Of a DNA stretch of 64,000 nucleotides, positions 44,010-55,279 are shown in pieces. The stretch comes from Favolaschia claudopus (Eukaryota; Basidiomycota; Agaricomycetes; Agaricales; Mycenaceae). The position numbers were made by a program, and so were the translations under genes. The stretch lies in contig JAWWNJ010000002.1 in NCBI GenBank assembly GCA_037176885.1, positions 620,001 through 684,000 on the forward strand, written 5' to 3'. The first letter of the stretch is position 1, and each line of letters opens with the position of its first letter. A model generated the notes under the pieces. The model had not been told where the DNA came from and ran no database searches. It saw nothing but the letters and a program-made list of their open reading frames with translations.

Positions 44010-44470
44010 ATGTCGTTCCTCAAGAGCCGGGCTTTCAAGAACTGGTACGCCGTTGAGGTAAGTCAGTATCCATATTATATGCCCGAAAGTTCAACTTGAA
44101 TCTAGGCTATTCCAATGTGAGTGTGAATGAGCTGGTTATGGCTCTCAACAGGTTTACTCAATACGGGATGCACCTGCAGTTATGTCCTCGTTGGCGGCGC
44201 TTGCGCTGGCGCTTCCTGGTACCTCTACAGATTAGCTATGGGCCCACAAGGTGAGCACAATCTCCAAAGACCTAACGCGCTCCCATTGAATCAAATGTAT
44301 TCAGTTGTCTGGACCAAGGGCAATCCCCACCCATACTTGTCAATTGAGCAGGATCAGGGCACCAAGCTAGTCGAGATGAACCACAAATTTGATAAGAGGT
44401 GCGTTGTGATACTTGGTTTTTTTGTACTTGCGTTAATTTCTCGCGCAGCTGGAAACGAGACAAGCTCTAA
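44010..44470 (+). CDS. NDUFA4 / MLRQ-type respiratory chain subunit, copy 2
   Basis: Spliced product MSFLKSRAFKNWYAVE, AIPIYVLVGGACAGASWYLY, RLAMGPQ, VVWTKGNPHPYLSIEQDQGT, KLVEMNHKFDK and SWKRDKL. This is the more canonical of two NDUFA4-like proteins in the window: WYAVEAIPI, one membrane span with GGACAGASWYL, the WTK-NP motif and the terminal KSWKRDKL. It is a single-pass inner mitochondrial membrane protein associated with complex I or IV. Introns fall after VE, in the Ile codon of IPI (phase 2), after GPQ, and before SWKRDKL, mirroring copy 1. About 80 residues. The upstream palindrome is noted separately. Confidence 0.9.
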
Positions 44471-44633
44471 TGTTAATACTACCTGTTATTTCCTAGAAAT
44501 TCCAAAGATTTATACGGAATCCGTTCTACTCGACTGAACCAGCACTGGGTCTCAATATTCGTGAATACTACGGCCCGCTATCTGCCCTCATTGATCCGAC
44601 TATGACGCCTTGTTTGGCTCTCTTCGTCTTGCC

Positions 44634-45988
44634 ATGTCCTCCTCTGATCTATCCAGTGAGCTGCCCAACGAACTCCCCATCCCGGGGCCTCTCGTGGTCA
44701 GTCCTCTCACGCTGGCTATTCATGCAATAATCGATTAGATCGATCCTGGCAGCCACGTATAAATGGTTTTCTCTCACTTCCAAGGATCGTATTTGGTGGA
44801 GGTGCACTCTCGCATCAGTATAACAGCGAAGAACTTCTGTCTGGCGATACCCCTCTTCGCACAGTTCAACTGGCTTTACGGTAGGTTGGGTGTAATTGTG
44901 TGTGCCAAGGCTCAAATGCGATGTCATCGCAAGTTATGGTATAACGGCTTTTGATACCTCAGCATATTATGGACCCTCCGAAATTCTGTTGGGAAATGCC
45001 TTGAAAGCCCTAAAAAACGAATTTCCCCGCTCTTCTTACCAGCTGGTGCGTAGTTGGCGTTTCATTAACTCGACGCGCGCAAAGCATGATGTAGATGACG
45101 AAATGCGGACGCTACGGAATGAGAGACTTCGACTACATGCCGACCAGGATCCGGGAGAGTGTCATTCAAAGTCTTCAACGCCTGCAGACCGACTACCTGG
45201 ACGTTGTTCATCTACACGATCTTGAATTCGTCTGTACTGAAGTTACGCCGAGGCAAACAGGGAATCATACCTCTGCCTTGGGCGAGGAAAAGGCGGCTTA
45301 TGGGTTAAGAGAGGGTGAAGAAGGTCAAATCAGAGGAGAAGGCGACCAGAAGATTCTGGATGCATTTGCAGAGCTTCGCAAAATGCAGGAGGAAGGGCTC
45401 ATCAGACATATCGGGATAACAGGTGAGTTTACTGTTTATATTCTGTCCCCAATCTAGCTAATGATGTGGTTGGAAGGATATCCCCTTTACACGCTACTGC
45501 GAATATCCCTGCTGATCCTACACAACCCACCGTTCAAGCCTGTAGATGCCATTCTATCGTATTCCAATCTCAACCTTCAAAACGACACTCTCCTTGAATT
45601 CGCGCCGCAGCTTCTCGAACGAGCGCAAGTTCGGCAGCTCCTTGCCGCGTCTCCGTTCAGCATGGGGCTTCTCACCGATGCTGGACCCCCTTCATGGCAT
45701 CCTGCTTCACCTACATTGCGCTCCGCTACCGCAAAAGCGGCTCAGGAATGCAAAGCTCGAGGCAGGTCTTTAGCTGATCTTGCGACTGGCTACTGCATTC
45801 GCCATACTGGTGGTGCTGTTCCTCTAGTCGTGGGGTTCAGTCGGCCCAATGAAGTCCACGAGTGCGTCCGAGTGTGGCGGGAGATTGAGGGCAGTACCGA
45901 CAATTCCGAGAGATTGGAGCAGGAAGAGGGGGTTAAGAGCGTATTCAGAGAAGCGGATGTGTTGAATTGGTCGTGGGCATCTCCTTGA
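44634..45988 (+). CDS. aldo-keto reductase, D-arabinose dehydrogenase-like
   Basis: NAD(P)-dependent oxidoreductase of the AKR fold. Segments: MSSSDLSSELPNELPIPGPL at the start, RIVFGGGALSHQYNSEELLS, YGITAFDTSAYYGPSEILLG with the catalytic Asp and Tyr, TKCGRYGMRDFDYMPTRIRE with the catalytic Lys, QTDYLDVVHLHDLEFV with the catalytic His, ILDAFAELRKMQEEGLIRHI, then ITGYPLYTLLRISLLILHNP, VDAILSYSNLNLQNDTLLEF and VRQLLAASPFSMGLLT. The C-terminus has GGAVPLVVGFSRPNEVHECV. The layout matches fungal D-arabinose 1-dehydrogenase (Ara2-like) proteins. The junction between the first coding segment and RIVFGGG could not be resolved with ordinary splice sites. Other introns, such as those before TKCGR and after GITG, are clear. 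Confidence 0.82.
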
Positions 45989-46095
45989 TACTGTAATTAC
46001 ATGGAATGACAGAATGAAAATCGGAATACACACCGTATCCTTCGCTTAGACCAAATCGGTAATCGGACCGAGTCTCCGCCTCTCGTCAACCACAT

Positions 46096-46992
46096 ATGGA
46101 TCCTTCGACTACGATCTTTCTTCTCTGCGACTTGCAGGAAAAGTTTCGGTACGGATTTCAGCCCACTGGAAGCAGCGCGCCCCAGATCTTCAGAACAGCT
46201 CTGTCATCTATGGATTTGAGCACGTTGTGGCCAGCACAAACAAAACTCTACGAGTCGCCAAGGTGTCTTCGATAATCCCTCTTACATCCGATACAATTTG
46301 CGACTCAGCATCCGTGTAGCTTCTAGGATGTGAAGTTCTCGTCACAACCCAGAAAGCTAGAGGTACACATCCTCACACTATTTTGACGCACCTCAACTTT
46401 CAAGACGCTGATGGTATTTAACCTTGAACAGCACTAGGCCCGACCGATCCTAGTGTAAACCTCGACTCCCTGGGTGCTCTGCATGTCGGGACCTTTGACA
46501 AGACGCTCTTCAGTATGCTCACGCCTGAAGTGCGCGCATTTTTGGACTCGAGACCTGGCATAAAGTCCGTCGTCCTTATGGGTATTGAGGTTCGTGCTAT
46601 CGCATATAGCATGTCATCCAGGAGTATCGGATTTGACGGCTCTCCAGTCCCATATCTGTGTCCTGCAGACGGCCCTTTCACTGGTCGATCATCCCAAGTA
46701 TACGACATACGTACTCGCAGATGCAGTTTCTTCCACAAATCCAGCAGAAATATCTCTTGCTTTGTGCGAAAGATAACCCGTAGCGTTTGTGTGCAGTCAC
46801 TCATTCGTTGTTTTTAGCGCACGGATGCGCGCTGCTGGGGTCATCGTCACCACAAGCGAGAGCCTTGCCTTTCAGCTAATACGCGATGCTAGTATCCCTG
46901 AATTCAAGGCATTCAGCAACATTATAAAGGAGGAGAAAGAGGCGACCTCCAAAGCTGTCGAAGCTCTTCTTCTTGGACGAAGTGCTCTATAA
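46096..46992 (+). CDS. isochorismatase-family hydrolase
   Basis: About six exons give roughly 205 residues. Exon 1 [18 protein letters not shown] carries the catalytic Asp (LLCDLQ). Then [60 protein letters not shown] with the catalytic Lys, SVVLMGIE joined to [20 protein letters not shown] with the nucleophilic Cys in SHICV, and [20 protein letters not shown] with a C-terminal helix ending LLLGRSAL. The Asp-Lys-Cys triad and the [11 protein letters not shown] motif place it in the YcaC/ISOC subgroup often found in mitochondria. The natural substrate is unknown. The join into [20 protein letters not shown] uses the intron that starts at GTGCGAAAG. Confidence 0.9.
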
Positions 46993-47771
46993 TGCGGCGA
47001 GAGATCCGGTAGATGGATTATTTTGCTACAGAACCATTGAATCTCATAGATTGTATACATGGTGCGCAACCGAAAATCCTCATCGACCATCTCGCACCCG
47101 AGCTTACCTTCGCCTCCTTCCCAGTACGCGCTTTGAAGCTATTTCCATCTTTGGAATCCCTTTCTGTGATCGACGCTTTGAAACTGCATCGCATTCGCGT
47201 CGTTGAGATTCGAACCCCACGTTTAGGGCATTTGGCCATGCATTATGGTTCCGCGATACAAAGAGGACTCTGGTACGTGGTTACCTCACGGAGGCAGATT
47301 TTTCATTTCGGGTGCTTTCAAACTTGCACAAGGATCAAAGCTCGAGCATGTTTTCGCTTCATTCAGATGCAGCCTCATACATGCGGATTTTGCGTATGCG
47401 TTTGGGCTGCTCGATTACTTTTTGATTCGAAGAGCAGTTTGTGGGGCATGGCGCGCCAGCATGGCCTTACCAAGGGCATTCTATGCTCTCGTTGATCGTC
47501 CAGTGTCAGGTTCGCGCCTGCATTGGCTTTCTGAATCCTTCAGTACGCGATTTCGGCCATTTCCTCGTCGGGCTTAACCATACTCGAAGGGACAACGCTT
47601 TGGTTCCGTGAGCCTATTGTCCTGGCCATGTCCTCGAGGCCAGCCTGAGAGAGAATGCACATATAGCTTGCCACCAAGTGGCCTCATTGTTCTTACTGAG
47701 CAATATAAAGGACGCCCTTTCCCCGATCCTGATGCAATAGTTGTTGATCCCATCCTACCGTCAACTCTCCG
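46993..47771. other. intergenic region with unassigned open frames
   Basis: About 780 bp. A plus-strand frame (47013-47495, 160 codons) includes IDHLAPELTFASFPVRALKL but has no recognised motif, and later frames do not continue it. A TATA element for the next gene lies at its right end. Confidence 0.4.
47704..47710 (+). promoter_or_regulatory. TATA box of the DUF6741 gene
   Basis: TATAAAG 62 nt before the ATG at 47772, a spacing close to that of the HsbA-like gene. Confidence 0.55.
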
Positions 47772-48819
47772 ATGGCCAGCTATCCTCGAACCATGTCCCG
47801 TCGACAGTCGCTCCCCTACGCACCACCCATGGGTTATCCGGAGCAGGGATATTCGCATGCTTACTCGCAAGGCCCTTACTCACAAGGTGCATATCCCTAC
47901 GACAACAACCATGGGTATGGTGGGTATGGCGAAAACTATTCCGAAATGTACGACCAAATGCTGCCACAATCTGCTGAGGTAGGCTCGTCCTTCAGCTTAA
48001 TTCTAACTTCTTTTTGACTGGATTCAAGTACGGGCAGCAATCGTATTCCAACTATGGCCACCAGTCGGGATATATCCCCCAAAGCCACCGTTTAACTGGA
48101 CCGCAGGGTAAGCTCATCGTTCTTGGCTTCTGAACTTCCGCCGCTCAACATCAGCTTCCTCCAGCATACGACGATCTGTCCCCGCACGAACCATACTACG
48201 CAGATGACATGCAGTTGGTGGCAAGGAATCCAATGACCCCGCTGAATGGCTATGGCAACATGCCTCCCAGACGTCGCAGACACTCCAGCGTCTCTTACAG
48301 CGCTTTGCCACCGTCTATCATCGACGGGAGTTATCGCAACCCCAATTCCATGCAGATCAAATTCAAACGCAAGGGCTCCTTCATGGCAGGCATCAGTCTC
48401 GGCGATGCTCAGTCCACTCGCACCAGATTATCCGGGAACGATGACTACACTCTCCAAGACCTCCACTCAGATTGGAGGAAGAGAATTCATCTTCGTGTTC
48501 GTGTGAGTGGCACTTCTATCCTTTGATTGTTCCCCCATCTAACGTCGGCTGGTAGTGGGCCGGTTACACGCCCTTGACTTACGAGGTTCCTCTGGATGTG
48601 TATGACGGCCGCGTCAGCATGCAGGCTCTCTCGCGACGCGTTGCTCGTGCTTGTGTTCATTATCTCCAGGTAAGTTCATTATTTCACTGAACACCATGAT
48701 TAGAGAATAATATGTTCTTCCAGATGAACATGGTGCCCGTCATGTACAGTCGTGTCGAGCTTCACCATCTTGAAGAGATCTCGTACGGAACTTGGCAGCC
48801 AATGCTGAGTACCCGATGA
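47772..48819 (+). CDS. DUF6741-type protein
   Basis: Five exons encode about 240 residues. The N-terminal half is Tyr/Gly/Gln-rich and probably disordered (YSHAYSQGPYSQGAYPYDNN). The C-terminal half is compact and matches the basidiomycete DUF6741 family: RRRRHSSVSYSALPPSIIDG, SMQIKFKRKGSFMAGISLGD, LSGNDDYTLQDLHSDWRKRI, LRVRWAGYTPLTYEVPLDVY, LSRRVARACVHYLQMNMVPV and the terminal LHHLEEISYGTWQPMLSTR. Function unknown. The alternative start at 47793 (MSRRQSLPY) is also plausible. Exon joins (after QSAE, GPQ, RVR and LQ) keep the frame and reproduce the family order. Confidence 0.85.
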
Positions 48820-49185
48820 ACTGCCTGGCGTCGATGTCTCGCGATATTTTTGATTGGAATCCACAAAAAGACGACCGGTTCATCTCGCCTTTCTCTCTGC
48901 TTTCGCTTACGACCGTCACGAATCTCCTGTTGTACTAAAGTTAAACCTACGATACGAATTCCCCTCTCCATCCACGACCACGACCTCTCACGACCATCAC
49001 GACTGCTACTATACTATGCGAGCCTCTTGTATACCGGGCTCTGGGTTCGTGTACAGATAATGTACTGCTACAGCTTTGTACATAATTTATCTCTGCGATG
49101 GATGTACGCATCTTTGGGCCCATTATTGGAATCTATTGTTGTGAGGAATCGCTATTATACAAGTGTTGTCAATGTACACGGAGCC
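48820..49185. other. convergent intergenic region
   Basis: About 365 bp between convergent genes; 3' UTRs expected, nothing else seen. Confidence 0.5.
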
Positions 49186-50919
49186 TTATCGTTCGACAAA
49201 GGGATTGCACTCGCACACAGCAGCGCGCACCGCAAAACTAGATATGCTCCCTAGAACCAACCCGCCGACCAGGCAGAAGCTCGCCACCGTCGCCGCTACG
49301 TCCACATCCTCGCGCCGTCCCTGTAATCGAGGATTGTGCTCGAGGGACGGAGCGGCCATCAGACACAGACTCGAAACATAGCCATTCGACATCCCAAAAA
49401 AGAGCATAATGAACATGAACATGAAGTCTGAGTTGATTATTGGCGTGGATGGTGTCCCGATTTCCGAAGGGTGTTGCAGGTTGCACATGAGGAATAACGG
49501 GATGAAGAGAATTCGTGCTAGCGAGATACCGAGAAGTCGGTTTGCAGACCATGTTAACAATTTGGGGAACGAGCAGATGTATCTGCCTGTGAGGTCCCCT
49601 ACGTTGAACACAAAGAAGTGTACAGCGCTGAAGAGGAGAGGATGGGTGTTGGGATTTGTCGGCAAGATGGAAGTTGTTATGGGCGGGTAAACAGACTTCA
49701 TAAAAAGACGTGAGAAGAGACCGATAGCACAAAATTCAAAACATACCAGTGTGACAACGAAAACTATGCAAACCGCGACCTCATAAGTGACTGGTGAGAA
49801 TTGTAAGCGTATATATAGAGCCTTATTCAACCGTCAACTCACAGTTGAGTTTCGCCACACGTAAGATATCGGCTTTAACATTCGACGGTTGGTTTCGTCC
49901 ACGAGACACTAAACCATGCAGCTCATCAGAGCCGGTATGCTCGTTGATATCCTTCTGCAGTTCCAAAGATCGCGCCACTGCCTTGTACGCGGGCATCCTG
50001 ACGAGCCAGGCATGTGCGGCAGCCGTAACGATGAGGAATATGGTGGACAAAGAGAAGAAGAGGAAAGCGGATTTCTCTTCTGGTTCACCATTACTGACAT
50101 ACGTAGAGATCTGCTCCTGAGACAGTCCCCATACAGATGCTGCCGCGCTAAAGACCTGGACGCCGCTCACGGCAACAGCAACGGCAGCTTGGCCGGACAT
50201 GAGAGCCTGTACAGCCGTGGGTCCGAATAGGGACGCGATGACTATAATGGCTGTCTGAAGGTACGATCCCAGTCCTGCTTGAGCGATAGCGTTCAGGAGA
50301 ACAAAGGCGAAGAAGAAACCAGGACTGGGATGGAAGAAAGTGCTGAGGGTGAGCAGTAGTGTGAGGACCGAGAGAGATAGAGTGCTGAACAGAGTGCGAC
50401 GTGCAGGAGATGACTGTGGACGCGAAAGATAAGTGGATTGCTTTTGAGAAATCGGAATGCACCTCACTTGTCTCGATGTTATTGTTGCGCGTGCGAGGAA
50501 TATAAAGTTGGAAGCCGTGAACGCACAGGACATGTACGAGGTAAATGTTAGCTTATGCGGAGAATTGGCCAAACGCGACAAAAAGAATGGTGTCGCTGTA
50601 ATCATTACTTCGCAGAGGATTTAGCGAAACAGTTCAGCGCCAACTGACAAAGCGCGTACCATTCCACGGTAACAGGATGGCGCAGCCCAGAATGAAGTGT
50701 ATCCATATTACCCGAGAATCTATGGCGGCTTCTCTGAGAAGCCAGGTGAGCGACGAGCAGCGAAGGGGATGGAAAGGATATTAACGGTGGCGGATTGGCG
50801 GGCAGTTGCAATTCTTCTTCTAATTGGTCAGTGTCAGGGTCGGGAAGAACGACGGGATTCGTGGCTACTGGAGCCTGAGGAATTGGGTGGTACAACGCCT
50901 CCGATGTATGAGAGGACAT
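49186..50919 (-). CDS. equilibrative nucleoside transporter (ENT/SLC29 family)
   Basis: A polytopic transporter for nucleosides. The N-terminus MSSHTSEALYHPIPQAPVAT is cytosolic and acidic (DPDTDQLEEELQLPA). The first helix carries the ENT signature VIWIHFILGCAILLPWN, joined across an intron to VMITATPFFLSRLANSPHKL. Then LFSTLSLSVLTLLLTLSTFF, FFFAFVLLNAIAQAGLGSYL, IASLFGPTAVQALMSGQAAV and AVAVSGVQVFSAAASVWGLS, a loop, FLFFSLSTIFLIVTAAAHAW, and the second half with YPPITTSILP, FVFNVGDLTGRYICSFPKLL, RILFIPLFLMCNL and FIMLFFGMSNGYVSSLCLMA. About eleven helices in total. The FNVGDLTGR motif is conserved in the family. The first intron (donor in PPP) removes a stretch that otherwise breaks the frame before the first helix. 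No signal suggests a specific organelle. Confidence 0.9.
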
Positions 50920-51039
50920 GAGTGTTCGCGTTCAGAGTCTAAGCGACCAACGCGTTTCGTGGTGGCGGTTGTCCTAATTTGGTCAGACTCATGGCCCCCG
51001 CGGCCAATGGGATTCGGTTCATTAAACCAATTACTCGGA

Positions 51040-52336
51040 TTAAGTAGTATGTACATCTTTCGGTATAACTTGGTTCGGCGCCTCGAACAATTCGAGCTGG
51101 GTGAGGTGGTCCCGTCTCTTCGCCTCTCTCTTCGTCTTCCGCGCCTGCTTCTTCTTGGCCTTTTCCGCCACAGCCAAATTGTGCCATCTCCTCCGCCTCT
51201 CCGCCTCCTCCTCCGTCGATAACCGCTCGCGCCATTTGAACAGCGCCTCCGCTTTCGCCTCTTTCGAACTCCTTCCATTCAGCTCCCTCATTTCCGCAGC
51301 AATGTAGTCCTTCAGCAACGATTTCTTGTACACCTGATGCGACTGCCAGCGCTTCATCTTCTTCGCGCGCGAATGGGGGTTGGTGAGTTCGCGTTGAAGG
51401 TACATCTCCACGGGCGGCGAATTGCCGAACCAAGTTTTCTTGGTTGGGTGCGACATGCCGCCGATATACTCGTCTTCTGTGGGCACCCGTGGAAGAGGAG
51501 CAGAGAGGTTGGAGGAGAAAGAGGGAGGAACATAAGTGACTTTCGTTACTTCTGCTGCTGGTGTATCATATAAACCAGCTAACGGCAAGGTTGAGCAACA
51601 ACGAAAATTAACAGCGTCCGCCACATACCCGGAGCGGGGTCGGGTTTTGGGGGAACTTCCGGCCAAGGTATTATCAAGTGCTGGTCTTTGTGCTCCGGAA
51701 TTACAGGGTTTGTTCTGGTAGCGTACCGCTGCCATTCCCATCGGTGGAGGACATGGTTGTAAACCGGAGGAGTCGTGCCCATACGCTCAGCGAAAACACT
51801 AATACAAAGTCACATTGTATAGCGTTGAGTACACAAAGAAAAAAACCGCACGGTAGTTTTCGCGGTTCAATTGATCCTGGAAGCGGGGGAAATTCATACT
51901 CGCCCATGTAAAGTTGGCAGCTCGCATAGGAATACGCAGGTGGTCTGGCAGTTGGGCGAGCATTCTCAGGCTAACAAACCAGAATGAAGCAGCAGGCAAA
52001 GCGCAACCAAGGAAGACATACCAAAGGAAACTCTACTATATTCTCCAGCCGCCGTATCCTGAAAACCTCTCGCAATTTGTTGCCGTATCGACCTCGAACA
52101 CGAACAAGGTCCCCGGGAACGATATTCCAAAACTTGACACGGTCCTTTGGAATGTGGAACGAATACTTTTTGTCCGGATCGAAACTGTCATGCATGTATT
52201 TCGAGTTTTTCGTGAGATGTCGCGGAACGCGTCGCATGTGGTTGAAGTTAGTCGTCCATGGCAGTCGACTGCCTTCATGGAGCTTCTTCTTCAAGAAGTC
52301 GGTCAGAGGTGCCTTGGGCACCACTGCCGTGGTCAT
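51040..52336 (-). CDS. MRPL40: mitochondrial large ribosomal subunit protein uL24m
   Basis: Starts at ATG 52336 with MTTAVVPKAPLTDFLKKKLH and RVPRHLTKNSKYMHDSFDPD. The KOW-type ribosomal core is FWNIVPGDLVRVRGRYGNKL, followed by REVFRIRRLENIVEF. After an intron come YSYASCQLYMGEYEFPPLPG and EPRKLP, then (intron 51797-51849, donor GTGCGG, acceptor TAG) VFAERMGTTPPVYNHVLHRW and EWQRYATRTNP, a mitochondria-specific extension. The rest is a long basic helical tail (KRWQSHQVYKKSLLKDYIAA; EEEAERRRRWHNLAVAEKAK) ending PKDVHTT. The open frame 51040-51782 could be mistaken for a separate gene, but phase and sequence show it is the 3' part of uL24m. Assembly factor for the mitochondrial large subunit by homology. 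Confidence 0.85.
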
Positions 52337-52544
52337 CGAGTCGAAGGCAACTGGAGAGGCGGAGGAAAGAAGAATTTCAGTCGCGTGACGGCATCCTCGG
52401 GACTCCGGAAGTTTCCGGTCAGCCTGAATCTTTTCGTCCATGAAGGTACTTAAAAGGTATTCGACGAGTATAGTAGTGTACAGACAGCTGGGGACAACAC
52501 CGAAAGCTAGATAAGTGAAACGGAAATAGACAGACAATAATACA

Positions 52545-54929
52545 TCAACCAGTCTTGCCCCATGCCGCAGACGAGGAACTGGGTTCCTCTGATTCCAGCG
52601 TCTACCACGATCATGAGCCCAAATGACAGACGAAAAGCAAGATAACGCTACCTCTAGCAGCATCCCGAGTACGTGGTCGACCTCCGATGGAGGCACACCC
52701 CCACAGCCGGCTCCAATTAGCCGCCTGTACTCGCCCATTCTCCCACTCGTCCCAGCCTCTGCTTGGAACGACACCAATTCTTCGAAAGTTCCTTTCCTTC
52801 GTATCCTAAACTGCTCGATCTCCTGCCGCAACGAATTGCATGCCTGCTGGACAGCGTCCGGGTCTGTTGGTATGTCTGAATACAACGCAACCAGATCAGA
52901 GATATCTTCTGTTTGTAGTCGCCGCTTCAATCTGGTGGCTTCGTCGTCAACCTCCATTTCCGACGGCTGATATGAAATGGGTGGGACTAGTTCCCCGTTC
53001 CCCGCATGTCGGATCTCGCTTTCCCGTATCTCCTCGTCCTGCACCCACTTCTCCCATCCCAACCGAAAGCGGCTCCCCATCTTGGTATATAGAGCGTCCT
53101 CCCGCTCCTTGAGATGTTGCTTCGCCTGAGCCAGACCTTCCGCCTGCTGCTTCAGATGCTGGACCGTACGCTGGCTGTCCAAAATTTCAGCCTGGATGTT
53201 GCTCAACAGAGCGTGAGCTTGTGCGGTATCTCGCTCTTTATCTCGCAACTCCTGATCGAAAGACGAGGCTAGACTGTCCAGCATGCTGGTCATGTCATTC
53301 ACACAACGAGTGCTAGCTCTTTGTCCAACGACCGAATGGTGGAGCGGGGGACGGTCACCGTGCGATGAAGCCCAGGTGAAACTGCCAGTGCTATGCGTAG
53401 GATACGCAGCATGAGCATTGCGATATGACATGCCCATGGCTCGAGACGTCGGGACGGGTGAGGATCTGAACCGCTCGTCTTCGAGAATATAGTCTTCAGT
53501 GCTTTTACCGTCATTGTTAACGATTTTGGGGTCGGCACCATTGTCGATAAGGAGCTTGACCAAACGTTTGCTCCGACAGCGTGCCGCTAGGGTGAGCGCA
53601 GTCTCTCCGTCCTCGTCCTGGAAATTTATCACGTCTGCAAGTTCCTTTGGATAGTCCGAAAGCCGATTGAGAACAATTTCCATGTAATAGCGGGCGGCGT
53701 GCGTTTTGCCTTTGGACATGGCAACATCGACAATGTGATGAAATACTGTCCGATTGTAGTTGTCGATATTGAGAGTTGAACGGTGAAGGAGTTCGTATAG
53801 TTCGGGGAATTTGCGAACGTCGTAATTATTCGCAAACATGACGCTCCGCATCAAACATGTCTGGCCGGCATTGTTGACTTTGAAGATGTCTGCACCTGCA
53901 CTCAGAAGCAGTTTGACGACCCTGATACGGCCCATTGCGCATGCCCAATGCAGCGGGGTGTGCCCATCATCGTCGATCGCCATGTTGGGGTCAAACTCTG
54001 AGCTGGGATTGGTCAAAAATTGAGGGACCTGGTTGGAGTCGGAGATAAAAAATTCCAATAATTGGTCGGCATAGACGCGAGGATCGTTGGATCCATTCAA
54101 TCTGTATCGTTCGCCGTCGTACATGTCGTTTGAAGCCCTGGAATGTTTGTTTCGCCGATCTTCGCCACGTCTAGATGGGTCGGGGCTATGAATTGGGGAT
54201 GGTGTACGCGAACTAGAGGAGGCCTCTGAGGGCGAGGGTGTCATGGAACCATCTTCAGACCCGCGGTCAGAGAGGGTTTCACGGTCGGTATCCGCATCTG
54301 CATCTACGACGTGGCGCCGTGAAGAGCGTGTGCTGACCATGGGGCTGCCTAGCACAACATTACCGGATGCTTTGCGGGGCGGACGTCCTGAGGTACTCGC
54401 GACGAGGTGCTTCGGAGCCAGGGGTGGACTCTTTGCGGCAGGCTGAAACTCGATGATAGGGCGAAGGAGAAGCTCGCAGTTGTACTGTTTGGCCAAAGCA
54501 AGTCCTCTCTCCAAGGGAATCCATGTTCCTGGCGCAGAAGCTCGGTGGTTTGACGCGGGAAGAGATGGTGTGAGCACGAACCCTGGTACTTGCCGTAGCC
54601 TCCCTGAACCTTTTCATGCTCGCCTTTCTGGACTTCTCGTTCGAGCACACGGGTACGTTGAGGTTTATCGAAACCAGCGACTTTGAGGATTTGTGTCGCG
54701 TTAAGCCATGAATCAGAGCGCCGTCGCATCACCGCGACGCCTTTGCACATCCTACACGCGTAAATCGGGTCAAGATACGTGTAGAACCGCGTCGAACGCC
54801 ACATACATCTCATATACAGGGATACCACTGTAAGTGGCCTGAAGATTTCATTACAAAGACGGTCAGACGCAGCGGAGGGCGATATCGTCGTGAGGACGAG
54901 GTTACCTTGAAGATTTGGTTGTCCGGCAT
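52545..54929 (-). CDS. MBF-type transcription factor with APSES domain and ankyrin repeats (Mbp1/Res family)
   Basis: DNA-binding component of the G1/S MBF complex. Start at ATG 54929: MPDNQIFK, joined to [11 protein letters not shown] and then [56 protein letters not shown] and [20 protein letters not shown], a complete KilA-N/APSES DNA-binding domain. A Ser-rich linker follows, then ankyrin repeats [40 protein letters not shown] and [20 protein letters not shown]. The C-terminal half has a heptad-rich segment ([20 protein letters not shown]) and the ending [20 protein letters not shown] end the gene after a last intron at ETG-stop (52545). Without that intron the frame runs on into the next gene. 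Confidence 0.88.
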
Positions 54930-55279
54930 CCTGAAGGCGAGGGTTTTCGCGCAACGTAGATGGATGGAGGTCTATGTCGCGGAGTGCAAGGACAGGAGGA
55001 GGACGAATGCTAAATGCCTCCCGACACGGTGCGCGTGCAACGCCTTTGGTGTCTAACAAGCGTACACATCACAGATCAGTGTGCCTTCGAACGAACTAAT
55101 ACTTAGCACTGGCACTCGAATCCTGGGCTCTGAGGACTGCGACGTGCATGTAATCTCTGAATGAAGATGCCATAGACTCTGCAAAATTTCTGCAAATCTT
55201 ATCTGGCTTGCAGTTTCACATTTCCCACCCAATACATTGCGATCGGTTTCGACGTAGTTCCCCCCTCTTCCCAACTACT
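54930..55279. promoter_or_regulatory. divergent promoter region, MBF factor / XPA-like gene
   Basis: 350 bp between divergent start codons. No strong ACGCGT cluster was noticed here. Confidence 0.4.

Noticed and set aside
51040..51782. Independent gene with start MGTTPPVYNHVLHR
   Set aside because: Phase and sequence show that it continues uL24m across the intron at 51797-51849; the ATG is an internal Met.
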